This document shows positions 1 through 5,410 of a stretch of 5,519 nucleotides of DNA, piece by piece. The notes beneath the pieces are model-generated. The model was not told the origin of the DNA and did no database searches. It saw only the letters and a list, made by a program, of their open reading frames with translations. Source of the stretch: Sphingobacterium thalpophilum (GTDB taxonomy: Bacteria; Bacteroidota; Bacteroidia; Flavobacteriales; Flavobacteriaceae); the NCBI GenBank assembly GCA_943325255.2, contig CALPOS020000152.1, positions 1 through 5,519 on the forward strand, given 5' to 3'. The translations under genes and the position numbers were made by a program. Numbering within the stretch: the first letter of the stretch is position 1; the number at the start of each line of letters is the position of its first letter.

Positions 1-126
1 CCGCTCTTAGTGAATATGGTTCGCGCCGGGAAATTAGGAGTGAAATCGGGAGAAGGTTTTTACGATTATGCTGAAAGTAAAAAAGCAGAAAAAGTCGCTA
101 AAATGTTTTCAAATAGAAAGCAATAA
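1..126 (+). CDS. 3-hydroxyacyl-CoA (3-hydroxybutyryl-CoA) dehydrogenase, C-terminal fragment
   Basis: Only the last 41 codons are in the window; frame 1 is open from base 1 and ends at TAA 124-126. The visible tail contains MVRAGKLGVKSGEGFYDY followed by a short lysine-rich end. The G-x-L-G-x-K-(S/T)-G-x-G-F-Y-x-Y pattern is the signature of the C-terminal helical domain of the 3-hydroxyacyl-CoA dehydrogenase family (PaaH/Hbd type), where it closes the domain near the end of the protein. These soluble NAD(P)-dependent enzymes interconvert 3-hydroxyacyl-CoA and 3-oxoacyl-CoA in fatty-acid or aromatic-acid breakdown or in butanoyl-CoA metabolism. The NAD-binding Rossmann domain and the catalytic His/Glu lie upstream, outside the window, so substrate preference cannot be judged. 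The next gene starts 41 bases downstream on the same strand, so co-transcription is plausible. Confidence 0.85.
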   Translation, partial: PLLVNMVRAGKLGVKSGEGFYDYAESKKAEKVAKMFSNRKQ

Positions 127-144
127 CTATTACGTATCGACGGA

Positions 145-165
145 AATTGTCAATTATCAATTAAC
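145..165. repeat. Short degenerate heptamer tandem repeat (3 units) before the DUF1015 gene
   Basis: Three consecutive 7-base units, AATTGTC, AATTATC and AATTAAC, fill the second half of the gap and end two bases before the ATG at 168. They differ from one another at two or three positions. The 7-base period is the same as in the repeats at 1958-1985 and 2088-2129, although the unit sequence is more A/T-rich. No Shine-Dalgarno site is visible in the gap. With only three units, chance in A/T-rich DNA is a real alternative. Confidence 0.45.
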
Positions 166-167
166 TA

Positions 168-1388
168 ATGGCTAGTATTTTTCCCTTTGAAGCGGTTCGA
201 CCTACTCGAGACAAAGTTTGTTTGGTGACCTGTCGTTCCTATGAAGAATATGTCAATGCGGAACTGGCGGCTCAATTAGACTTCAATCCATTGTCTTTTT
301 TACATGTTTTAAAACCTGCTTTTGTCAATCAGCAAACCATTGCTTATGAAAAAAGATACAAGCAAGTACAGCAGAAATATCAGGAATTTAAGGATGAAAT
401 CATCTTAGTCAAAGACCACAAGCCTGCTATTTATATTCATAAAATCATTACCAAAACGGAGTCGTTTACTGGAATTATTGTCGGAACTTCCATTGAAGAA
501 TATCGCAACGACATCATTAAAAAACACGAAGACACAATTGCATTCCGCGTACGATTATTGAAGGAATACATGAAATATTCTGGCTTCAATACCGAGCCCG
601 TTTTGATGACTTATCCAGATAACAAAACAATCGAAAACTGGATTTTCAATTGTACCCAAAAGCAAGCGGATTTTGAGTTTTCGACAACGAAAAAAGAAAT
701 CCATTACCTGTGGAAAATCGATGATGCCTTAGAAATTAATTGGTTGCAAAATATCTTTAAGAAAACGAACTATCTTTATATAGCTGACGGACACCATCGC
801 TGTGAAGCTTCGGCATTGCTTTCAGAAGAAAATGAAGATTCGGAAAATATTTCCAGAAGTCATATGCTTAGTTATTTGATTTCGGAAAACAACGTTAAGA
901 TTTACGAATACAATCGCGTAATCAAAGACCTCAATGGACTTTCAAAAACGGAATTCTTAGAAGCGCTGAGCAAGACATTTACAATTGAAAATCTGGATCA
1001 AAGCTTTAGTAAACCAATTGCAAAACATCAATTTGGAATGTATTTGAACAGGCAGTATTATTCCTTAAATCTAAAAGAAGAAAATGGTGGTTTCAAATCT
1101 GAATTAGAATCGCTTGATACGCAAATTCTATACGACAAAGTGTTGTCGAGTCTATTGAATATACAAGACTTGAGAAACGACGAACGCATCGAGTATATTT
1201 CTGGAAAACAGCCAATTCAAATACTCAAACAAAAAATTGATGACGGTGAATTTGAAGTTGGATTCATATTGTTTCCTTGTGATATTGAAGAAATTAAAGT
1301 GCTAGCCGATAATCATTGCATCATGCCGCCAAAAAGCACGTATATTGAACCAAAGTTCAGAAGCGGATTGGTTATTTATGAATTGTAA
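168..1388 (+). CDS. DUF1015 family protein (ParB/SerK-like, possible small-molecule kinase)
   Basis: This is a full-length soluble protein of 406 residues, the usual DUF1015 size. Diagnostic features are the N-terminal IFPFEAVRPTRDKV segment (residues 4-17), the FNPLSFLHVLKP stretch (39-50), a charged HEDTIAFRVRLLKE segment (120-133), the hallmark IADGHHRCEAS box (205-215) and a conserved C-terminal MPPKSTYIEPKFRSGLV stretch (386-402). The DGHHR box resembles box II of the ParB/sulfiredoxin fold, which is also found in the archaeal free-serine kinase SerK. A phosphotransferase role on serine or a similar small molecule is therefore plausible, but it is inference. From memory, DUF1015 genes in Bacteroidota often lie near serA/serC; those genes are not in this window. 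There is no signal peptide or membrane segment. ATG 168 is the natural start, because the family N-terminus begins right there. It is followed 33 bases later by yggS, probably in the same operon. Confidence 0.88.
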   Translation: MASIFPFEAVRPTRDKVCLVTCRSYEEYVNAELAAQLDFNPLSFLHVLKPAFVNQQTIAYEKRYKQVQQKYQEFKDEIILVKDHKPAIYIHKIITKTESFTGIIVGTSIEEYRNDIIKKHEDTIAFRVRLLKEYMKYSGFNTEPVLMTYPDNKTIENWIFNCTQKQADFEFSTTKKEIHYLWKIDDALEINWLQNIFKKTNYLYIADGHHRCEASALLSEENEDSENISRSHMLSYLISENNVKIYEYNRVIKDLNGLSKTEFLEALSKTFTIENLDQSFSKPIAKHQFGMYLNRQYYSLNLKEENGGFKSELESLDTQILYDKVLSSLLNIQDLRNDERIEYISGKQPIQILKQKIDDGEFEVGFILFPCDIEEIKVLADNHCIMPPKSTYIEPKFRSGLVIYEL

Positions 1389-1421
1389 TGCAGTGAATTC
1401 TACGAAATAAATAAGAAAAAC

Positions 1422-2081
1422 ATGTCCATTCCAGAAAATCTCCTCAATATAAATGCTACACTACCGTCACATGTCACACTTGTCGCGGTTTCAAAAACCA
1501 AACCTATTTCCGATCTCCTGCAGGCGTACGAAGCTGGTCAACGTGTTTTTGGAGAGAACAAGATTCAAGAAATGACCGATAAGTGGGAACAAATGCCAAA
1601 AGACATTAAATGGCATATGATTGGTCATATTCAGAGCAACAAAGTCAAATATATGGCGCCTTACGTGAGTTTAATTCACGGTGTCGATAGTTTGAAATTG
1701 TTAGAAGAAATCAACAAACAAGCACAAAAAAATAACCGAGTTATCGATTGCCTTTTGCAACTTCACATTGCTGAAGAAGAAACGAAATTTGGCTTGAATG
1801 AAGAAGAACTCGATGATTTATTGCAATCAGAAATCTTCAAAAATCTGAAAAATATTAAAATCGTTGGACTCATGGGCATGGCAACGTTTACCGAAAACCA
1901 AACTCAAATTAAAAAAGAATTCCAACATCTGAAAGCTATTTTTGACAACCATCAAGAACCGACAACACACAACCGACAATTCACAACCCTTTCCATGGGC
2001 ATGTCGGGAGATTATCAACTCGCGATCGAATGTGGTAGTACCATGGTTCGAATTGGAAGTAGTATCTTTGGCGGAAGATAA
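1422..2081 (+). CDS. yggS: YggS/PLPBP family pyridoxal 5'-phosphate homeostasis protein
   Basis: This single-domain protein binds PLP on an alanine-racemase-like barrel and keeps free PLP and amino-acid/keto-acid pools balanced; it has no established catalytic activity. The PLP-binding lysine is K25 in VAVSKTK. Other family landmarks are VFGENKIQE (42-50), WHMIGHIQSNKVK (64-76) and the C-terminal phosphate-binding region SMGMSGDYQLAIECGSTMVRIGSSIFG (residues 191-217, interrupted here only by listing). The length of 219 residues is normal (E. coli YggS is slightly longer). The start at ATG 1422 has an A-rich leader (aagaaaaac) typical of Bacteroidota, with no Shine-Dalgarno. Residues 179-188 are an unusual Thr/Asn/Gln-rich loop encoded by 7-base repeats (see 1958-1985). 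It sits just before the SMGMSGDY motif, where a variable loop is tolerated. The gene is probably co-transcribed with the genes on both sides. Confidence 0.95.
   Translation: MSIPENLLNINATLPSHVTLVAVSKTKPISDLLQAYEAGQRVFGENKIQEMTDKWEQMPKDIKWHMIGHIQSNKVKYMAPYVSLIHGVDSLKLLEEINKQAQKNNRVIDCLLQLHIAEEETKFGLNEEELDDLLQSEIFKNLKNIKIVGLMGMATFTENQTQIKKEFQHLKAIFDNHQEPTTHNRQFTTLSMGMSGDYQLAIECGSTMVRIGSSIFGGR
1958..1985. repeat. In-frame heptamer repeat inside yggS (4 units)
   Basis: Four 7-base units lie in succession. The unit ACCGACA occurs exactly at 1958-1964 and 1972-1978, alternating with ACACACA (1965-1971) and ATTCACA (1979-1985). They encode part of the loop EPTTHNRQFTT (residues 179-189) between an amphipathic helix and the conserved SMGMSGDY motif. 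The period and the A/C-rich composition match the intergenic array 2088-2129, about 100 bases downstream. The reading frame is intact, so the block has been accommodated in the protein. Confidence 0.55.
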
Positions 2082-2087
2082 CGGTTT

Positions 2088-2129
2088 ACTGACAACTGAA
2101 CACTAACAACTGAACACTGATTACTACAT
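2088..2129. repeat. Heptamer tandem array filling the yggS-exonuclease gap (6 units)
   Basis: Six degenerate 7-base units, each beginning with ACT, run from 2088 to the base before the TTG start at 2130. The consensus is ACTGAAC, found exactly at 2095-2101 and 2109-2115; the unit at 2088-2094 is ACTGACA and the last (2123-2129) is the most diverged. Only six bases (2082-2087) separate the yggS stop from the array, so practically the whole 48-base gap is repeat. It is like the short tandemly repeated repetitive (heptamer) sequences described in cyanobacteria and seen between genes in many Bacteroidota. It leaves no room for a Shine-Dalgarno site. Confidence 0.75.
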
Positions 2130-3491
2130 TTGTACGCAATACTCGACATAGAAACCACCGGAGGACAATTTAACGAAGAAGGCATCACAGAAATCGCCAT
2201 CTATCGTTTTGATGGTCATGAAGTGGTCGATCAGTTTATTAGCTTGGTCAATCCTGAAATCCCGATTCAACCTTTTGTCGTAAAGCTAACCGGCATTAAT
2301 AACGCGATGCTGCGCTCGGCACCCAAGTTTTTTGAAGTCGCCAAACGCATCATCGAAATCACACAAGACTGTATCATCGTAGCACATAACGCCTCTTTTG
2401 ATTATCGAATCTTACGTACCGAATTTCGTCGCCTGGGTTATGCTTTCGACTGCAAAACACTTTGCACTGTAGAATTAGCAAAAGTGCTAATGCCAGAACA
2501 GCCTTCGTATAGCCTTGGCAAATTAGTACGATCACTCGGAATTCCAATGGCAGACAGACATCGAGCCAATGGCGATGCACTTGCCACCGTCAAACTTTTC
2601 AAAATGCTGCTCGATAAAGATGTCGAAAAGATCATTGTAAAAGACATGGTTCAGACGGAAATTATCAAAGGAATGGCGCCGAAATTACTGGATATCGTCG
2701 AAAGTGTTCCTTCAAAAACTGGCGTTTATTATATTCATCGCGAAGATGGTTCGATCATCTATATCGGCAAAAGCAAAAACATCAAAAAAAGAATCAACCA
2801 GCATTTTACTGGAACAACTAACAAATGCAAGAAAATCCAGTTGGAAGTTTTTGCGGTGACGTATGAAGAAACCGGAAGTGAACTCATCGCCTTGCTGAAA
2901 GAAAGCGACGAAATAAAAATCAATCAACCTATTTACAACCGTTCGCAAAGAAAAAGCATTTTTCAATGGGCGTTGTATGCAGAAAAAGATGAACAAGGTT
3001 ACCTCAATTTATTGCTACAAAAAGCAGATGGGAGAAAAAAGGAAATTACATCTTTCACCACTTTTCAAGAAGGCAAAAATGCGCTGTTTAGAATCACGGC
3101 GCACTACAAACTGTGTCAGAAATTAACCGGTTTGTACGAAACTAAAAACCATTGTTTTCAATACACGATCAAAGAATGTGACGGCGCTTGCATTGGTAAG
3201 ATTTCGCCTGAAGAATATAATGCACGTGTACAAGAATTCATCGATAAAAATGTCTTTGAAAACAGGACGATTGTGATTACAGACCGCGGCAGAACCATCA
3301 ATGAGCGCTCTGCGGTACTCATAGAAAACGGCATATACAAAGGTTACGCGTTCTACGACTTGAATTACCAAATCCGAAACATCGAAATCCTAAAAAATAT
3401 GTTGACACCCATGGAAAATAATCGCGATACGAGAACCATTATTCAAAGTCAAATTCGAAGAAGTCGAAGTGTGAAGTTGTTGTATTTTTAG
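2130..3491 (+). CDS. DEDDh exonuclease (DnaQ-like) fused to a UvrC/Cho-like GIY-YIG endonuclease with four-cysteine segment
   Basis: This 453-residue protein is predicted to be a soluble DNA repair or processing nuclease with two active sites. Residues 1-165 form a DnaQ/epsilon-like 3'-5' exonuclease: D6 and E8 in DIETTG, D91 in HNASFD, then H144 and D149 in HRANGD, so the DEDDh set is complete. Residues 195-275 form a GIY-YIG domain with GVY (198-200), YIG (211-213), R221, E258 and N270; the spacing from Y211 matches the catalytic residues of UvrC. Next comes C329-x12-C342-x7-C350-x3-C354, which resembles the cysteine motif of UvrC that binds a [4Fe-4S] cluster, followed by EEYNARV as in UvrC. 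The UvrC RNase H-like and helix-hairpin-helix domains are absent, so this is neither UvrC nor plain Cho. The start is TTG 2130: it places MYAILDIETTGG at the family N-terminus, whereas the first in-frame ATG (residue 60) would delete D6/E8. A similar DnaQ-UvrC fusion is known in mycobacteria (Rv2191 type). Confidence 0.92.
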   Translation: MYAILDIETTGGQFNEEGITEIAIYRFDGHEVVDQFISLVNPEIPIQPFVVKLTGINNAMLRSAPKFFEVAKRIIEITQDCIIVAHNASFDYRILRTEFRRLGYAFDCKTLCTVELAKVLMPEQPSYSLGKLVRSLGIPMADRHRANGDALATVKLFKMLLDKDVEKIIVKDMVQTEIIKGMAPKLLDIVESVPSKTGVYYIHREDGSIIYIGKSKNIKKRINQHFTGTTNKCKKIQLEVFAVTYEETGSELIALLKESDEIKINQPIYNRSQRKSIFQWALYAEKDEQGYLNLLLQKADGRKKEITSFTTFQEGKNALFRITAHYKLCQKLTGLYETKNHCFQYTIKECDGACIGKISPEEYNARVQEFIDKNVFENRTIVITDRGRTINERSAVLIENGIYKGYAFYDLNYQIRNIEILKNMLTPMENNRDTRTIIQSQIRRSRSVKLLYF

Positions 3492-3624
3492 GAGCTTGAT
3501 CCCGCTGTACGTTCTATCTTTTTTGTTTTTTGTCACCCCGAGCGCGAAGCTTGTCATCCTGAGCGCAGTCGAAGGACGAGGGCTTTTCTTAAAACAAAAA
3601 AGGATGCCACTGCCATCGGGGCTA
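3490..3624 (+). ncRNA. Structured dispersed element, copy 1 (Flavo-1-like RNA candidate)
   Basis: The left arm begins AGGAGCTTGATCCCGCTGT at 3490, and the right arm is GGATGCCACTGCCATCGGGG (3602-3621) followed by CTAA. Both arms recur, inverted, at 5411-5496. The predicted fold has an outer helix of AGC 3493-3495 with GCT 3621-3623 and CCC 3501-3503 with GGG 3618-3620. An inner stem of 11 perfect pairs joins T6-G-T4 (3519-3529) to A4-C-A6 (3591-3601), extended by ATC 3516-3518 with GAT 3603-3605. The roughly 60-base apical loop carries another repeat (3532-3583). From memory, the arms fit the Flavo-1 motif, a conserved structured RNA of unknown function in flavobacteria; a covariance-model search would settle this. 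The element overlaps the exonuclease stop codon (TAG 3489-3491) and ends 29 bases before miaA, so it could act as an RNA, a processing site or a transcript boundary. Confidence 0.65.
3532..3583. repeat. Dispersed-type repeat nested in the apical loop of copy 1
   Basis: Two imperfect direct copies of the same motif lie 21 bases apart: GTCACCCCGAGCGCGAAG at 3532-3549 and, from 3553, GTCATCCTGAGCGCAG continuing TCGAAGGA to 3576. The second copy matches a sequence I recall as a common intergenic repeat in Bacteroidota and other bacteria (GTCATCCTGAGCG...AGTCGAAGGA). The GC content is much higher than the flanking T/A runs. Copy 2 of the host element has only a 5-base loop at the equivalent place, so this looks like an insertion into, or replacement of, the loop. 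Confidence 0.6.
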
Positions 3625-3652
3625 AACATTCAACCATCGAAGTAATTGCTGC

Positions 3653-4570
3653 ATGAAATACCTAATCGTCATTGTCGGACCAACAGCCATCGGAAAAACT
3701 GCGATGAGCATTCAATTGGCGCAACATTTCGCTTGTGAGATTTTGTCGTGCGACAGTCGACAGTTTTATCGAGAAATGTCGATTGGAACTGCAGTTCCTT
3801 CTAATGAGGAATTAGCCGCAGCAAAACATCATTTTATTCGCAATCGATCCGTGACTGAAAATTATACGGTCGGCGATTTCGAAAAAGAAGCCATTGCCAA
3901 GCTTGAGGAATTATATGATGAGAAAGATTTTGCAATCTTAGTTGGTGGCTCTGGACTTTATGTAGACGCCGTTCTCAAAGGATTTGATGCTTTTCCGGAG
4001 ATTGCAACAGACATTCGCGATTTGGTTTTGAATAATTATAAGCAACATGGACTAACGTATTTGCAAGAACAATTGCAAGAAAAAGATCCTGTCTATTATG
4101 ACAAACTAACAACCGAAAACCCACAAACGTTGCTCAATCCACAACGGATGATGCGCTTTGTGGAAGTTTGCTTAGGAACTGGACAACCTTATTCAAGTTT
4201 CCTAAGCCAAAAAAAGAATGCCAGAGGTTTTACACCCATAGTTATTGGTTTAGAAGCCGATCGAAATTTGATGTATGATCGCATCAACCAACGCGTCGAT
4301 TTAATGATGGCGGCTGGACTACTTGAAGAAGTTAAAAACCTTATTTCATATAAAAATCTAAACGCTTTACAGACAGTAGGTTATAAAGAACTATTTGATT
4401 GTATTGACGAGAAAATTTCGTTACCATTTGCCATAGAAGAAATCAAGAAAAACACGCGTCGTTTTGCCAAAAGACAACTGACGTGGTTTAAGAGAAATGA
4501 GGATACCAAGTGGTTTGATTTCAAAACTGACCCAAAGGAAATAATTCAATTTATTGATTCAATAATTTAA
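3653..4570 (+). CDS. miaA: tRNA dimethylallyltransferase (isopentenyltransferase)
   Basis: MiaA transfers the dimethylallyl group of DMAPP to N6 of A37 in tRNAs that read codons starting with U, the first step towards ms2i6A. The P-loop-like pyrophosphate-binding motif GPTAIGKT is at residues 9-16. The SCDSRQFY segment holds the predicted catalytic base D34, followed by MSIGTAVPS (42-50) and GGSGLYVDAVL (98-108), with Ser100 at the position that is Thr in E. coli. NPQRMMRFVEVCLGTG (162-177), QTVGYKEL and the C-terminal NTRRFAKRQLTWFKRN are also diagnostic. At 305 residues it is a normal bacterial length and all key motifs are intact. ATG 3653 gives an N-terminus directly ahead of the P-loop, as expected. 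Unlike the upstream genes, it is separated by 161 bases containing the structured element 3490-3624, so it may have its own promoter or depend on read-through; I see no clear promoter. Confidence 0.97.
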   Translation: MKYLIVIVGPTAIGKTAMSIQLAQHFACEILSCDSRQFYREMSIGTAVPSNEELAAAKHHFIRNRSVTENYTVGDFEKEAIAKLEELYDEKDFAILVGGSGLYVDAVLKGFDAFPEIATDIRDLVLNNYKQHGLTYLQEQLQEKDPVYYDKLTTENPQTLLNPQRMMRFVEVCLGTGQPYSSFLSQKKNARGFTPIVIGLEADRNLMYDRINQRVDLMMAAGLLEEVKNLISYKNLNALQTVGYKELFDCIDEKISLPFAIEEIKKNTRRFAKRQLTWFKRNEDTKWFDFKTDPKEIIQFIDSII

Positions 4571-4573
4571 AAA

Positions 4574-4636
4574 TAGCCACGAAAGCACGAATTTTAGAAC
4601 TCTATCAAGAAAGATTTATTCGTGAATTCACGGCGA
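4574..4636. repeat. Degenerate inverted repeat (hairpin) between miaA and the thioesterase gene
   Basis: The left arm is 4574-4591 and the right arm 4619-4636, matching at 13 of 18 positions, with a 27-base A/T-rich loop. The inner six pairs (CACGAA 4586-4591 with TTCGTG 4619-4624) are perfect. Two of the five mismatches are A-C type and would become G-U pairs if the opposite strand were transcribed. The CCACGAA...CACGAATTTT / ATTCGTGAATTC arrangement resembles a dispersed intergenic hairpin repeat that I recall from Bacteroidota genomes. It begins 3 bases after the miaA stop and ends 10 bases before the thioesterase ATG, so it makes up nearly the entire gap. No U-tract follows, so a simple terminator is not supported. 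Confidence 0.6.
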
Positions 4637-4646
4637 TAAAATAAAT

Positions 4647-5387
4647 ATGCCAATTGCTCCCAACTTTAGTTCTATTTATTCCCAAGAATGGGAAATAAAT
4701 TTTATGCAATGCACACCTAATGGTTATTTGCGTTATACCGATTTGTGTAATATGTTGCAGTTAACTGCTGCTGCGCATTCCGAGTCTGGTGGTTTTAGTT
4801 TTATAGACATGCAAAAGTTCGATCAAGCATGGGTGTTGAGCAGAATGCGAATAGAGATTGCGAAACTCCCGAAGTGGAAAGATATTATCACCATCAAAAC
4901 GTGGATTAACTCATTGGAGAATTCCCGTTCGGTTCGTGCGATGGAAGTTTCGGCAAATGGTGAGAAATGTATTGGTGTGGAAACTTTTTGGGCGGTCTTC
5001 AACACCAAAACACGACGACCAGAAGGCATGGTTTTGGCGCATGACCATTGTGAAAAATACCCAGAAAACCGAGCGACATCGCAGCCATTTTTAAAAATTG
5101 AAATCGACGAATCGAAGCAATTACTTTTTGAACGAAAAGTGGTTATGTCTGATTTGGATATTGTAAATCACGTCAATAACGTGAAATATCTTGAGTGGTG
5201 CTTGGACGTCGTTGATGAAACCATTATGTTGAACAAGTCGATTGCCAGTTTAGATATGAATTTCTTGAAAGAGTTATCGTTGGGTGAAGTCGTTGAAATT
5301 CACGAATCGAATGCAGAAAGCCAAACTGTTTTCAGTATTACGAAAGATAGCAAATCTGTTTTTGCTTTGGCTGTCAACTGGAAATAA
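4647..5387 (+). CDS. Acyl-ACP thioesterase (FatA/FatB-like, double hotdog)
   Basis: It is predicted to hydrolyse acyl-acyl-carrier-protein and release free fatty acid from type II fatty-acid synthesis in the cytoplasm. The first hotdog half covers roughly residues 8-135: YLRYTDLCNMLQLTAAAHSE (28-46 region) and AWVLSRMRIEI (61-71), where the W-x-L-x-R pattern is typical. The second half covers roughly residues 158-246 with the signature SDLDIVNHVNNVKYLEW (168-184). Aligned by eye to plant FatB, D171, H175 and E209 fall on the catalytic Asp, His and Glu, but the catalytic Asn position is V173, with Asn moved to 174; the Cys after Glu is L210. At 246 residues it is a normal bacterial length without a transit peptide. 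ATG 4647 has an A-rich leader (aaaataaat). Natural chain length cannot be read from sequence. The nearest alternative is a 4-hydroxybenzoyl-CoA thioesterase, less likely because this protein is double length. Confidence 0.92.
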   Translation: MPIAPNFSSIYSQEWEINFMQCTPNGYLRYTDLCNMLQLTAAAHSESGGFSFIDMQKFDQAWVLSRMRIEIAKLPKWKDIITIKTWINSLENSRSVRAMEVSANGEKCIGVETFWAVFNTKTRRPEGMVLAHDHCEKYPENRATSQPFLKIEIDESKQLLFERKVVMSDLDIVNHVNNVKYLEWCLDVVDETIMLNKSIASLDMNFLKELSLGEVVEIHESNAESQTVFSITKDSKSVFALAVNWK

Positions 5388-5410
5388 GTCTTGATTTTTA
5401 CCGCGGACCC

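Noticed and set aside
2088..2129. Tandem repeat as a CRISPR-like array.
   Set aside because: The units are 7 bases with no spacers, so this is a simple tandem repeat.
2125..2132. TACATTTG matches the Bacteroidota -7 promoter box TAnnTTTG.
   Set aside because: It overlaps the TTG start codon itself, so transcription would begin inside the gene, and no TTG-type -33 box is present at proper spacing. It is best explained as the end of the heptamer array plus the start codon.
2130..3491. Annotation as UvrC, Cho or DNA polymerase III epsilon subunit alone.
   Set aside because: The protein has both a full DEDDh exonuclease domain and a GIY-YIG plus cysteine segment, and lacks the UvrC C-terminal nuclease and HhH domains. 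None of the single-domain names describes it.
4858..5094. Plus-strand frame of 78 codons inside the thioesterase gene.
   Set aside because: It is an out-of-frame shadow rich in Arg/Trp, inside a gene with clear family motifs in the main frame.
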